DNA of 64,000 nucleotides, taken from Burkholderia gladioli. GTDB taxonomy: Bacteria; Pseudomonadota; Gammaproteobacteria; Burkholderiales; Burkholderiaceae. Under the pieces are notes generated by a model. The model saw only the letters and a program-made list of their open reading frames with translations. It did no database searches and was not told where the DNA came from. A program made the translations under genes and the position numbers. Positions within the stretch are counted from its first letter, which is position 1; each line of letters opens with the position of its first letter. The stretch is from assembly GCF_000959725.1 (NCBI RefSeq), contig NZ_CP009322.1, positions 2,046,001-2,110,000 on the forward strand, read 5' to 3'. Positions 52,007 to 60,470 of this stretch are shown here, in pieces.

Positions 52007-52017
52007 TGGTCAGGCCA
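52007..52017. promoter_or_regulatory. FadR/GntR-like half-palindrome TGGT-CAG-GCCA
   Basis: TGGTCAGGCCA matches the FadR-family pattern TGGTnnnACCA at all but one position. It lies in the 169-bp gap between the dehydratase gene and the divergent GntR gene, 45 bp before the latter's start. It is a weak candidate operator. Confidence 0.35.
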
Positions 52018-52061
52018 CTTTTCCGGGCGGCCGGCCAGGCGGGTCAGGAGTGGAGCTGGGT

Positions 52062-52775
52062 ATGAAAAGCACGGGTGCGCTGAATCGGACTATCCGGCAG
52101 ATCGAGACCGGTATTTCGGAGGGACGATGGCTGGCCGGCGAACGCCTGCCGGCCGAACGGGCGCTGGCCGAGTCGCTCGGCGTGTCGCGCGCGACGGTGC
52201 GCGAGGCGATCGGCCGGCTGGTCAGCAAGGGCTTGCTGGAGAGCCGGCACGGCAGCGGCGTCTATCTGCTGGGGAACAAGCCGGTGGGTACGGCGGCGCC
52301 GTGGATGCAGCTGATCGCGGAAACCCCGCCGCTGCGCTCCGAAACGCTCGAATTCAGGATGGTGTTCGAATGCGCGGCGGCACGCTTCGCCGCGCAACGC
52401 GCATCGGCCCAGCAGGTGGAGCGCTTCGAGGGGATACTCGAGCGCATGCAGGCGGCCGTGCGGCAGGCCGATGTCGACGAGGAAGCGCGTACCGATTGCG
52501 AATTCCACGCCATGCTCACGACGGCCTCGCACAACCGCATGCTGGACCAGTTCTATGCCGGCGTGATCACCATGCTGCGCGAGCATATCGCCAGCAATAC
52601 CTACGACGCGACCGTCAACAACCTCAATGCGGCGGTGCAGGCGCGCGATCGGCTGCTCCAGCACGAAACCATCTATCGCGCCATTCGCGACCGCAATCCC
52701 GACGCGGCGCAGGACGCGATGTTCGCGCACATCGACTACGTGGGGCGGCAGTTCAACGTCGAGTTGGGCGGGTAA
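52062..52775 (+). CDS. FadR/GntR family transcriptional regulator (FCD domain)
   Basis: A 237-residue GntR regulator. The winged helix reads LPAERALAESLGVSRATVREAIGRLVSKGLLESRHGSGVYLL over roughly residues 29-70, the classic FadR-type DNA-binding pattern. The C-terminal FCD domain holds the metal-binding residues expected in CEFHAML and LLQHETIYRAI. It is divergent from the galactarate/altronate dehydratase and KdgT genes, which it most likely controls with a sugar acid as effector, as do GarR/UxuR/ExuR-type relatives. Confidence 0.88.
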   Translation: MKSTGALNRTIRQIETGISEGRWLAGERLPAERALAESLGVSRATVREAIGRLVSKGLLESRHGSGVYLLGNKPVGTAAPWMQLIAETPPLRSETLEFRMVFECAAARFAAQRASAQQVERFEGILERMQAAVRQADVDEEARTDCEFHAMLTTASHNRMLDQFYAGVITMLREHIASNTYDATVNNLNAAVQARDRLLQHETIYRAIRDRNPDAAQDAMFAHIDYVGRQFNVELGG

Positions 52776-52896
52776 GTGGTCGAATGAGCGGCCGACGCTT
52801 TCCGCGAAACACGGCCTGCGCCCCTAGCGGGACGCGAGGCCGGTTTCGCCTGCCTTCCGGCGGGAATCAGCGGAACGGATCGGCCGGCAAGCGCAG

Positions 52897-53055
52897 CTAT
52901 ATCTGCCCGAGCAGGACCAGCACGATCACGATGACCAGCACCACGCCCAGCAGGCCGCTCGGCCCGTAACCCCAGCTGCGACTATGAGGCCAGGTGGGAA
53001 TCACGCCGACCAGTATCAGCACGATGATGATCAGTAAAATCAGTCCCAGTGACAT
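52897..53055 (-). CDS. DUF3309 family small membrane protein
   Basis: A 52-residue hydrophobic protein with two membrane segments (LILLIIIVLILVGVIPTW and LLGVVLVIVIVLVLLGQI, abbreviated here) around the conserved WGYGPSGLLG, the DUF3309 hallmark. AAGGAGGT lies about 5 nt before ATG 53055, an almost perfect ribosome-binding site. Function unknown; family members are abundant in Burkholderia and related soil bacteria and may respond to stress. It is a single-gene unit. Confidence 0.85.
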   Translation of the reverse strand: MSLGLILLIIIVLILVGVIPTWPHSRSWGYGPSGLLGVVLVIVIVLVLLGQI

Positions 53056-53469
53056 GTCGTACCTCCTTGGATTTGTATGAATGACGCCTTGTCCGGGCGA
53101 ATCCCTGGCCGGCCCCCGTCGCGGCACCGCGTTCAGGCGGGGCCGCCTATCGGTTCGGGTTCGCCGGTGGCCGATGCGTCAGCCTGGTTCGAGCAAACCT
53201 CGTACCCGGCCGCCGGCGGGCGCCGGCCGGCCGGATTCGCGGCGCGCCCGAGGCACCCGGGGCGCTTTGCCCGGAGCGGCACGGGGCCGGCGGCGAAGCG
53301 GTGTCGCGCCATGGAACGGATGTCCGCGCGTCATTCATCATCCTCGGCAGCGAGGACGCTCGATCCGGGTCGTGTCATCCGGCAGGTACATGAGCGACGG
53401 TAAGATTTTCACGAAGCCGCCCGGAACGACACGGGCGGACTTCGCCCAGCCGGTACCCGCCCGCGGGTC
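53056..53469. other. Intergenic region upstream of DUF3309
   Basis: This 414-bp stretch lies between the DUF3309 start and the end of the SSADH gene. Open frames on the + strand here (for instance starting at 53077) have no homology, ribosome-binding site or typical Burkholderia protein composition, so I regard them as non-coding. I saw no terminator hairpin with a T-run after the SSADH gene. Confidence 0.4.
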
Positions 53470-54849
53470 TCACCTGTCGAGGCCGCCCATCAGCACATAC
53501 TTCACTTCGACGTATTCCTCGATCCCGTGGTAGCTGCCTTCGCGGCCATAACCGGAATGCTTGATGCCGCCGAAGGGAATCGACGCGGTCCCGACCGAGC
53601 CGCTGTTGAGGATCACCATGCCGGACTCGATCGACCTCGACAGGCGGAGCGCCCGCCCCAGGTCGCGCGTGAACACATAGGCGACCAGGCCGTATTCGGT
53701 GTCGTTGGCGCGCTTCACCACCTCGTCCTCGCTCGTGAATCGATAGACCGGGAACACCGGGCCGAAGATTTCCGTGCGGGCGATCTCCATCGTGTCGTCG
53801 AGCCCGGTCAGGATGGTGGGCTCATAGAACAGGCCGCCCTTCGCATGCGGCTTGCCGCCGAGCACGAGCTTCGCGCCGGCCTGCCTCGATTGCTCGACCA
53901 GTTGCGCCACCTTGTTCAAACCGGCCTGGTTGATCATCGGGCCGACCACCGATTCCTCCTGCATACCCTGGTCCACGCGGATTGTCGCGACCTTCTCCGC
54001 CAGCGCGGCGACGAAGCGGTCGTGGATGCGCTCGTGGACGTAGATCCGATTGGGCGAGATGCAGACCTGGCCGGAGTTGCGCAACTTGGCGGCGACCAGC
54101 CCCGCCACCGCCCCGTCGAAATCGGCATCGTCGAACACGATGAACGGCGCATTGCCGCCCAGCTCGAGCGTCATCTTCTTCAGGTCCTTGCCGCAGGCGC
54201 TGGCCAACAGCTTGCCCACCGCCGTCGAGCCGGTGAACGACAGCTTCCGGATACGCGAGTCGCTGGTGAAGAGCTCGCCGATCTGCTTCGGATCGCCCGT
54301 GACCATTTCGAACACGCCTTCCGGGATGCCGGCCTTGCGGGCGTATTCGAGCAGCTTGTAGGCGGTCAGCGGCGTCAGCTCCGACGGCTTGATGATCATC
54401 GTGCAACCGGCGGCAAGCGCCGTCGCGATCTTGCGCGTGATCATCATGAAGGGGAAATTCCATGGCGTAATGGCGGCCGTCGGACCCGCCGGCTCCTTGA
54501 CCACCACCACCTGGGCGTTGGCGGCGTGAGTCGGAATGGTGTCGCCATACACCCGCTTGGCCTCTTCCGCGTACCACTCGACAAAGCCGAGGCCGTAATC
54601 GATTTCTCCCATGGCATCGGAAAGGCATTTGCCGTTCTCCCTGACCATGATTTCCGCGAACGCGCGCTTGTCGTCGCGCACCAGTTCGAACCAGCGACGC
54701 AGCAACTCGCCGCGCTCCCTGGCGAGCTTCTTCGACCATGCCGGAAAGGCGTCGCAAGTGCGCGCGATCGCGGCCCTGACCTGGTCCGATGTCATTTCTG
54801 GCGCCTCGCCGACGAAGCTGCCATCCGCGGGATTGATTACCTTGATCAT
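53470..54849 (-). CDS. NAD(P)-dependent succinate-semialdehyde dehydrogenase
   Basis: A 459-residue aldehyde dehydrogenase of the GabD class. PWNFP lies at 129-133, Glu229 in LELGGN is the general base, and Cys263 in GQVCISPNRIYV is the catalytic nucleophile, followed by the subfamily-typical NRIYVH pattern. It is 178 bp downstream of the MHS transporter, at the end of a crotonase/CoA-transferase gene set on the same strand. It would oxidise a semialdehyde formed in that pathway, but the link is only positional. Confidence 0.85.
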   Translation of the reverse strand: MIKVINPADGSFVGEAPEMTSDQVRAAIARTCDAFPAWSKKLARERGELLRRWFELVRDDKRAFAEIMVRENGKCLSDAMGEIDYGLGFVEWYAEEAKRVYGDTIPTHAANAQVVVVKEPAGPTAAITPWNFPFMMITRKIATALAAGCTMIIKPSELTPLTAYKLLEYARKAGIPEGVFEMVTGDPKQIGELFTSDSRIRKLSFTGSTAVGKLLASACGKDLKKMTLELGGNAPFIVFDDADFDGAVAGLVAAKLRNSGQVCISPNRIYVHERIHDRFVAALAEKVATIRVDQGMQEESVVGPMINQAGLNKVAQLVEQSRQAGAKLVLGGKPHAKGGLFYEPTILTGLDDTMEIARTEIFGPVFPVYRFTSEDEVVKRANDTEYGLVAYVFTRDLGRALRLSRSIESGMVILNSGSVGTASIPFGGIKHSGYGREGSYHGIEEYVEVKYVLMGGLDR

Positions 54850-55026
54850 GATTCAGGATTCCTTTGTAAGTCAGTTTGGGAAGCGCAAAAAACCGGTGAT
54901 TCAAGCGCTCGAGATGGGATCGGGATGCGCAATCAAGCTTAAGGCGACTGGCCGATTTCCACGATGACACGGTGTCTATTTCTATTGCCTAATCCTATGT
55001 TCGCGGCCTCGGCGGACCTTCCGCCG

Positions 55027-56403
55027 TCAACGGCCGGCCGGCAATTCGTCGCCGGCTGCTCGCACCGGAGCCGCATCGGCGCCGGCTGCGCACCGTCCCG
55101 CCGCTTCCTGCCCGAGGCCCCAGAAAGCGGTCACGACCAGGCAGGGCGCCATCGCAAGCATCGAGTACACGACGCCCGCCAATTGATTGCCCGTCAGATG
55201 GACGAAGAACAGGCTGATCAGGGGAAGAAATCCGCCGAACAGGATGTTGCCCAGTTGCTGGGACAACCCGAAACCGGTGGTGCGGCTCTGCGGCGGAAAC
55301 GATTCGGCGATAAAGGCCGGCAGCGGCGCCATGATCATGGCGGTCAGGATGGCGAGCACGCTGATCAGCGCAATGACGGCGCCCCACTCGCCGGCCGATA
55401 CCGCCGCGCGAATCCCGGCGAAGCACGGGTATGCCGCGACGATCCAGAGCGCAATGCCGACCAGGATCACCTTCGCCCGGCCGATCGCATCGGACAGGCG
55501 CCCGAACACCGGGTACATCGGCGCCGCGACCAGGATCGCCACGCCCAGGCAGAGGCTGGCCCGCGTTTGCTCCACCTTCAGGACATTCTCGAGAAAATAG
55601 AGCATGTAGACGATCGACGTGTACAGCGACACGGAGGTCCCGCCCTGGGGGCCGAACATCGCCACGAAGATCGCCTTCCAGGATGTCTTGCTGCCCAGGG
55701 TGTCCTGCAGCGGCGACGCCGACAATCGTCCGGCATGCTTCAGCGCCATGAAGGTCGGCGTTTCGGACATGCCGAGCCGAATCCAGGTTGCAATCACCAC
55801 GATCGGCGCGGAAACGAGAAACGGGACCCGCCATCCCCAGGCGCGGAAGTCCTCGGCATCCAGCGCGAACCGGAGCGTGCAGACGATCAACAGGGCCAGC
55901 AGCAGGCCGATCGTCGCCGTGCTTTGCAGCACGCTGGTCGCCATGCCCTTCCTGCCCGCCCCGGCATGCTCCATCACGTAGACGACCGCCGAGCCGTATT
56001 CCCCTCCCAGCGCCACGCCCTGGACGATACGCAGGCTCAGGAGCGCCGCCGGCGCGGCGGCACCGATGGCCGCATAGGTGGGAAGACAGCCGATTCCCAC
56101 CGTCCCGATCCCCATGATCGCGAGCGTGATCACGAAGGTCTTCTTCCGCCCTATCCTGTCGGACATCGGGCTGAAAATCAGCGTCCCCAGCGGTCGCGCG
56201 ACATAGGCGATGCCGAAGGTCGCGACGCCCGCCAGGCTCATGACGAGGCGATCGGTAGCGGGCAGGAACAGCTCGGTGAGCGTCGAGGTCAGCGCGACGT
56301 AGATGAAAAAATCGTAGTACTCGAGCATCGTGCCGATGCTCGAACTGGCAATGATCCGGAACATACCGGGCCGGCGATGCCCGGCCTCGTGATCGGCGAA
56401 CAT
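55027..56403 (-). CDS. MFS transporter, metabolite:H+ symporter (MHS) type
   Basis: A 458-residue twelve-helix carrier. SSIGTMLEYYDFFIYVALTST near the N-terminus, PMSDRIGRKKTF and RIVQGVALGGEYGSAVVYVMEHA are hallmark MHS motifs, shared with ProP, KgtP and ShiA. AAAGGAG precedes ATG 56403 with a 5-nt spacer. It sits between the crotonase genes and the SSADH gene and probably imports the carboxylic acid or betaine that the CoA-transferase activates. Confidence 0.88.
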   Translation of the reverse strand: MFADHEAGHRRPGMFRIIASSSIGTMLEYYDFFIYVALTSTLTELFLPATDRLVMSLAGVATFGIAYVARPLGTLIFSPMSDRIGRKKTFVITLAIMGIGTVGIGCLPTYAAIGAAAPAALLSLRIVQGVALGGEYGSAVVYVMEHAGAGRKGMATSVLQSTATIGLLLALLIVCTLRFALDAEDFRAWGWRVPFLVSAPIVVIATWIRLGMSETPTFMALKHAGRLSASPLQDTLGSKTSWKAIFVAMFGPQGGTSVSLYTSIVYMLYFLENVLKVEQTRASLCLGVAILVAAPMYPVFGRLSDAIGRAKVILVGIALWIVAAYPCFAGIRAAVSAGEWGAVIALISVLAILTAMIMAPLPAFIAESFPPQSRTTGFGLSQQLGNILFGGFLPLISLFFVHLTGNQLAGVVYSMLAMAPCLVVTAFWGLGQEAAGRCAAGADAAPVRAAGDELPAGR

Positions 56404-56473
56404 GCTTGTCTCCTTTGACTCGAACACGGGCTGTCGTGCCACTTGGCGCGGCCGCAGCTCTTTTTTCGCGTGC

Positions 56474-57292
56474 TTATCGATTGCGCCTGGCCAGCGCCTG
56501 CTGCTCGTTGAATTCCGTCACCCGCTGCTTGTGCTCCTGGCCGCAAAGCAGGATGGCCTGCATGCTGGCCGCCATCTCGAGCGCGGCCGCCAGGGGGATC
56601 TGCGCCGATTCGCGAACCAGTTTCTTGGCCATGCGCGCGGCGCCGGGCGGATGCGCCGCGATACGCGAGGCGAGCGCCAATGCTTCGTCGTCCAGGTCAT
56701 CGTCGGGCACGACCCTGGTGACGATGCCGAGCCGGCAAGCCTCGTCGGCATCGATGAACTCGCTGGTCAGCGTCAGTTCCAGCGCCTTGGCCGGCCCCAC
56801 CACGCGGCTCAGGAACCACGCGCCGCCAATGCCCGAGATGAGGCCGAGGCGCAGGAAGCTTTCGGCGAACAGCGCGCGCCGGCCGGCGATCCGGATATCG
56901 CACATCAGGGAGAGATCGAAGCCGGCCCCGATCGCCGCGCCATTGACGGCACAGACCGAGGGCACCTCCATCTCCTGAAAGCCACGGGTGATGCGGTGCA
57001 GGCTGCCGTGCAGGCGATCGCGAACCTCGGTGGCGCCGCCTTCCATCAGATCGCCGCCGCTTTGCATGTCCTTGACGTTGCCGCCGGTGCAAAAATGCTT
57101 TCCCGCCGAGCGCAGCAGGACGCAGCGCACGTCGTTTCGGCGATTGGCCGCTTCCAGCTCGTCCGACAAGGCTTCCGTCATGGCGATCGTGAGCGCATTG
57201 CCGTTCCTGGTTTCGTTGAGCGTGATGGTCAGGATTCCGGATTCGAAGGACGTCGCGACCAGCCGGCCGTCCTGGTTGTCATGGGAAGACAT
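56474..57292 (-). CDS. Enoyl-CoA hydratase/isomerase family protein lacking both catalytic glutamates
   Basis: A 272-residue crotonase-fold protein. The oxyanion-hole segments are present (GKHFCTGGNVKDM and GAAIGAGFDLSLMCDI), but the two glutamates used by true hydratases are replaced by Asp126 (GFDLSLMCD) and Phe146 (ESFLRLGL). The protein therefore probably catalyses isomerisation, hydrolysis or another CoA-ester reaction rather than simple hydration. It follows a canonical crotonase by 46 bp in the same operon and precedes the MHS transporter. Confidence 0.83.
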   Translation of the reverse strand: MSSHDNQDGRLVATSFESGILTITLNETRNGNALTIAMTEALSDELEAANRRNDVRCVLLRSAGKHFCTGGNVKDMQSGGDLMEGGATEVRDRLHGSLHRITRGFQEMEVPSVCAVNGAAIGAGFDLSLMCDIRIAGRRALFAESFLRLGLISGIGGAWFLSRVVGPAKALELTLTSEFIDADEACRLGIVTRVVPDDDLDDEALALASRIAAHPPGAARMAKKLVRESAQIPLAAALEMAASMQAILLCGQEHKQRVTEFNEQQALARRNR

Positions 57293-57338
57293 GGTTGAAC
57301 CTCTAGTTCAAGGTGAAATGCCGCGCGAGCGCCGGCAA

Positions 57339-58115
57339 TCAGCGGTTGTCGAATTTCGCGGGACGCCGTTCGATGAATGCCGCCATCCCCTCCTTCTGGT
57401 CCGCCAGGGAAAACCCGGCGTGAAATGACCTGCGCTCGAACAACAGCCCTTCGGAAAGGGAGGTTTCGAAGGCGCGATTGACGGCCTCCTTGATCGCGAC
57501 GATCACCGGCAGGGAATGCCTGGCGACCTGCCCGGCGACGAGCATCGCCGCATCGATCAGTTCGTCCGGGGCCACCACCTTGGCGACCAAGCCGCCGGCA
57601 AGCGCTTGCTGCGCGGTAATGGGCTCGCCGGTCAGGCACATCAGCATCGCGCTGGCCTTGCCGAGCGCGCGCGGCAGCCGTTGCGTGCCTCCCGCGCCGG
57701 GCACGATGCCCAACTTGATTTCCGGTTGGCCGAATATCGCGTCCGAAGCGGCGATCACCACATCGCACATCATCGCCAGCTCGCAACCGCCGCCCAGGGC
57801 GTAACCCCGCACGGCGGCAACCAGCGGCTTGCGCAAGGTACGCAAGGCATCCCAGTTGCGCCCGATGTAATCCAGCTCGAACGCCGTGGCGTAGTCGAGC
57901 TTCGACATGCCGACGATATCCGCCCCCGCGGCAAAGGCCTTGTCGGAGCCGGTGATGACGCTCGCGTGAATGTCCGGGTCCGCCTCGTTGATCGACAATG
58001 CCTCGACAAGCCCATCGATCAGTTCGTCGGTCAGCGGGTTCAGTGGATTCCTCGAGCTCAGGCTGATCAGCGAAACCTTGCCGTGACGCTCTTGTTGTAT
58101 GCAGCTGTCCGTCAT
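57339..58115 (-). CDS. Enoyl-CoA hydratase/crotonase
   Basis: A 258-residue crotonase with a complete active site: the oxyanion-hole motif AFAAGADIVGM, Glu112 in GGGCELAMMCD and Glu132 in PEIKLGIVPGAGG. It should hydrate an enoyl-CoA or act as a carnitinyl-CoA dehydratase-like enzyme. Its start overlaps the stop of the CoA-transferase gene by 4 nt, so the two are translationally coupled and probably act in sequence on the same acyl-CoA. Confidence 0.88.
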   Translation of the reverse strand: MTDSCIQQERHGKVSLISLSSRNPLNPLTDELIDGLVEALSINEADPDIHASVITGSDKAFAAGADIVGMSKLDYATAFELDYIGRNWDALRTLRKPLVAAVRGYALGGGCELAMMCDVVIAASDAIFGQPEIKLGIVPGAGGTQRLPRALGKASAMLMCLTGEPITAQQALAGGLVAKVVAPDELIDAAMLVAGQVARHSLPVIVAIKEAVNRAFETSLSEGLLFERRSFHAGFSLADQKEGMAAFIERRPAKFDNR

Positions 58116-59356
58116 TCCTGTCCTTCGTTACCGTAATCTGCCTGGGCGGGGCACGGGGAGCACGCGTGAATCACGCCTTGTTCGAGCAGCGCGTCGATTT
58201 CCTCGCGGCCGATGCCGTGTCGTTCGAGCACGGCGATGGTGTGCTCGCCTTTCAGTGGAGCGGCCCGGTCGGCCTGGCCCCGTGACGTCCCGGAAGGCCC
58301 GAGGGCGAAACCGATCGTCCGCATGCGGCCCGCCACCGGGTGATCGACCATGCGGGACAGACCGCTTCCCGCGTATTCGTCGGATGCCACTACTTCGTCG
58401 TACGAAACAATTGGCGCACACATGATGTCTCGCGAGGCGAGACGCTCCATCCACTCGGCCGTGCGGCGCTCAGCCAGTTTTCCGGCCAGCAGTTCGTGGA
58501 GCGCCGCTCGGTTTCGTACGCGCAGATCGTTGCTCGCGAAGCGCGCATCCGCCACGAGCCATGGCATGTCCAGTTCATCGCACAAGGCGGCCCAGCGCGC
58601 CGGATGATAGGCCACCACCATGATCCAGCCGTCCCGGCTGGGAAATGCCTCGTTCGGCGCCGCATAGGGCGCGGCGCTCCCCAGCCGGTCCGGGTTGCGC
58701 CCCGTCGCGAAATACGCGGCGAAACCCGTTTGCTGCAGCATGACGGTGGCGTTGTAGAGGCTGATATCGAGGTGCTGGCCGCCCTTGCCGTCGCGAACGC
58801 GGTGCAGCGCGCCGAGGATCCCGATCGAAGCGAGATAACCGCCGATCATGTCCGCGATCGGAACGGGAACCTTCAGGGGATCGTCGGCGGCGGCGCCCAG
58901 GGTGCTCATCAGCCCGCTGGCGGCCTGGATCACGCCATCGACCCCGGGGCGCCGACGATGCGAGCCGTGCTGGCCAAAGGCCGAAATGGAGCAATACACG
59001 ATGCGCGGATGGGCGGCGCGAATCGAGTCGTAGTCGAAGCCCATCGACTTCATGACGCCGGGCCGGAAGTTTTCCACCAGCACGTCGGTGCTATCCAGCA
59101 TCTTCCAAACCAGACGGCGGCCCGCTTCGGTCTTCAGATCGATCGAGACGCCCTGCTTGTTCCTGTTCACGCTCATGAAGGTGGCGCTTTCGCCCTGTAT
59201 CCAGGGCGGTCCGATCTTCCTTCCGAGTTCGCCATCGGGAGGCTCGATCTTGACGACTTCCGCCCCGAGGTCCGCGAGCGTCATCGAACAGACCGGGCCT
59301 GCCAGCACGTGCGAGAAATCGAGCACCCGCACGCCAGCCAGACTATCTGTCAGCAC
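58112..59356 (-). CDS. Family III CoA-transferase (CaiB/BaiF type)
   Basis: A 414-residue family III CoA-transferase. VLDFSHVLAGPVCSMTLADLGAEVVKIE opens the protein (abbreviated motif: DFSHVLAGP, DLGAEVVKIE), and the catalytic Asp140 lies in RRPGVDGVIQAASGLM. I chose a GTG start at 59356, with AGGAC 7 nt upstream; the frame extends upstream into non-homologous sequence. It is the first gene of the crotonase-MHS-SSADH set and would activate a free acid with CoA. The combination resembles the CaiB-CaiD logic of carnitine metabolism, but the acid is unknown. Confidence 0.87.
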   Translation of the reverse strand: MLTDSLAGVRVLDFSHVLAGPVCSMTLADLGAEVVKIEPPDGELGRKIGPPWIQGESATFMSVNRNKQGVSIDLKTEAGRRLVWKMLDSTDVLVENFRPGVMKSMGFDYDSIRAAHPRIVYCSISAFGQHGSHRRRPGVDGVIQAASGLMSTLGAAADDPLKVPVPIADMIGGYLASIGILGALHRVRDGKGGQHLDISLYNATVMLQQTGFAAYFATGRNPDRLGSAAPYAAPNEAFPSRDGWIMVVAYHPARWAALCDELDMPWLVADARFASNDLRVRNRAALHELLAGKLAERRTAEWMERLASRDIMCAPIVSYDEVVASDEYAGSGLSRMVDHPVAGRMRTIGFALGPSGTSRGQADRAAPLKGEHTIAVLERHGIGREEIDALLEQGVIHACSPCPAQADYGNEGQE

Positions 59357-59466
59357 GTTGAATGTCCTGTCTGCCGGCTCGTCACCTCGACAAGCCACGA
59401 GACGAGCATAAGGACCGCGCACCGACGCGACAAACGACTTTATCTCAGCGACTTTTTGACTTTTTG

Positions 59467-60363
59467 TTAAAAGGCCCGTTCCTGGGCGACGAGCGCCACC
59501 AGCCAATCGCGAAAGATCTCGAGCGCTTTCGAGGCGCGGCGCTTGCTGGGCCAGACGAAATAGTAGGTATGCGCGCCACGGTCGAGCTTGAACGCGAAAG
59601 GCGCGACCAGGGCGCCGGAATCGAGTTCGGCGCGCACCAGCGCTTCCTGCGCGATGGCGATGCCATGCCCTTCGATCGCGGCCTGATAGGCGAGCAACGA
59701 GGTCTCGTAGCGCATGCCTCGTCGCGCCGGGTGCGGCGGCCGTCCCGAGGCCTTGAGCCAGAGCAACCAGTCCTCCGGCCGGGCCAGCGAATGCAGGAGC
59801 GTCTGCCCCTGAAGCGGCGAATCCTCGTCGACCAGGCGCGACGGCGCCGCCACCGGGACCAGCAGGTTCGGAATCAGGCGCCGCACCTCGACGTCCTTCC
59901 AGTCTCCATCGCCGAGCTGGATTCCGGCATCGATATCGTCGCGACCGAAGTTCAGGGGCGCTGACGAGGTGGTGAGCTGGACCTCGATGTCCTCGTGCAA
60001 TCGGTGGAAATTGGCCAGGCGCGGAATCAGCCAGCGCACCGCGAAGGTCGAGGGCGATCGGATCTTCAGGATGCTCGCGCGGCGGGTGGTGGTGCGAATG
60101 CCGGTCGTGGCGTCGCGCAGCGCCGCGAAGATGGGCATCAGTTCGGCAAGGTAGGCGGCCCCCGCGGCCGTCAGTTCCAGGCGCCCTTTCACGCGTTCGA
60201 ACAGCTCGACGCCGAGGTAGAGCTCGAGCGTCTGCACTTGGCGACTGACGGCCGCCGGCGTGACAGCCAGTTCCTGGGCCGCCTTGGAGATGCTCAACAG
60301 ACGGCCGGCAGCCTCGAAGGCGCGCGTCGGGTTGAGCGGCGGAAGCGACTCTCGTGGCTCCAT
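59467..60363 (-). CDS. LysR family transcriptional regulator, GcvA-like
   Basis: A 298-residue LysR-type regulator. The opening SLPPLNPTRAFEAAGRLLSISKAAQELAVTPAAVSRQVQTLE places it in the GcvA/AmpR group (shortened: LNPTRAFEAAGRLLSISKAA). I chose ATG 60363, where that N-terminus begins. It lies 110 bp upstream of the CoA-transferase gene on the same strand, not divergent, and an A/T-rich stretch with repeated AAAAGTC (59435-59470) in the gap may hold the promoter of the catabolic operon. It probably regulates that operon. Confidence 0.85.
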   Translation of the reverse strand: MEPRESLPPLNPTRAFEAAGRLLSISKAAQELAVTPAAVSRQVQTLELYLGVELFERVKGRLELTAAGAAYLAELMPIFAALRDATTGIRTTTRRASILKIRSPSTFAVRWLIPRLANFHRLHEDIEVQLTTSSAPLNFGRDDIDAGIQLGDGDWKDVEVRRLIPNLLVPVAAPSRLVDEDSPLQGQTLLHSLARPEDWLLWLKASGRPPHPARRGMRYETSLLAYQAAIEGHGIAIAQEALVRAELDSGALVAPFAFKLDRGAHTYYFVWPSKRRASKALEIFRDWLVALVAQERAF

Positions 60364-60470
60364 GAACCATCCGGGCTGGGTAGTGGTCGCCGCAATTCTG
60401 TGCCAGAACGAATAATTGGGCAATATTGCCGGCCAGGACGCATCGGGCTTGCGCTGGCGGCATGCCCGGG

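Noticed and set aside
53077..53533. Open frames on the + strand between DUF3309 and the SSADH gene
   Set aside because: No homology, no convincing ribosome-binding site, and shadow-like Arg/Pro/Gly composition.
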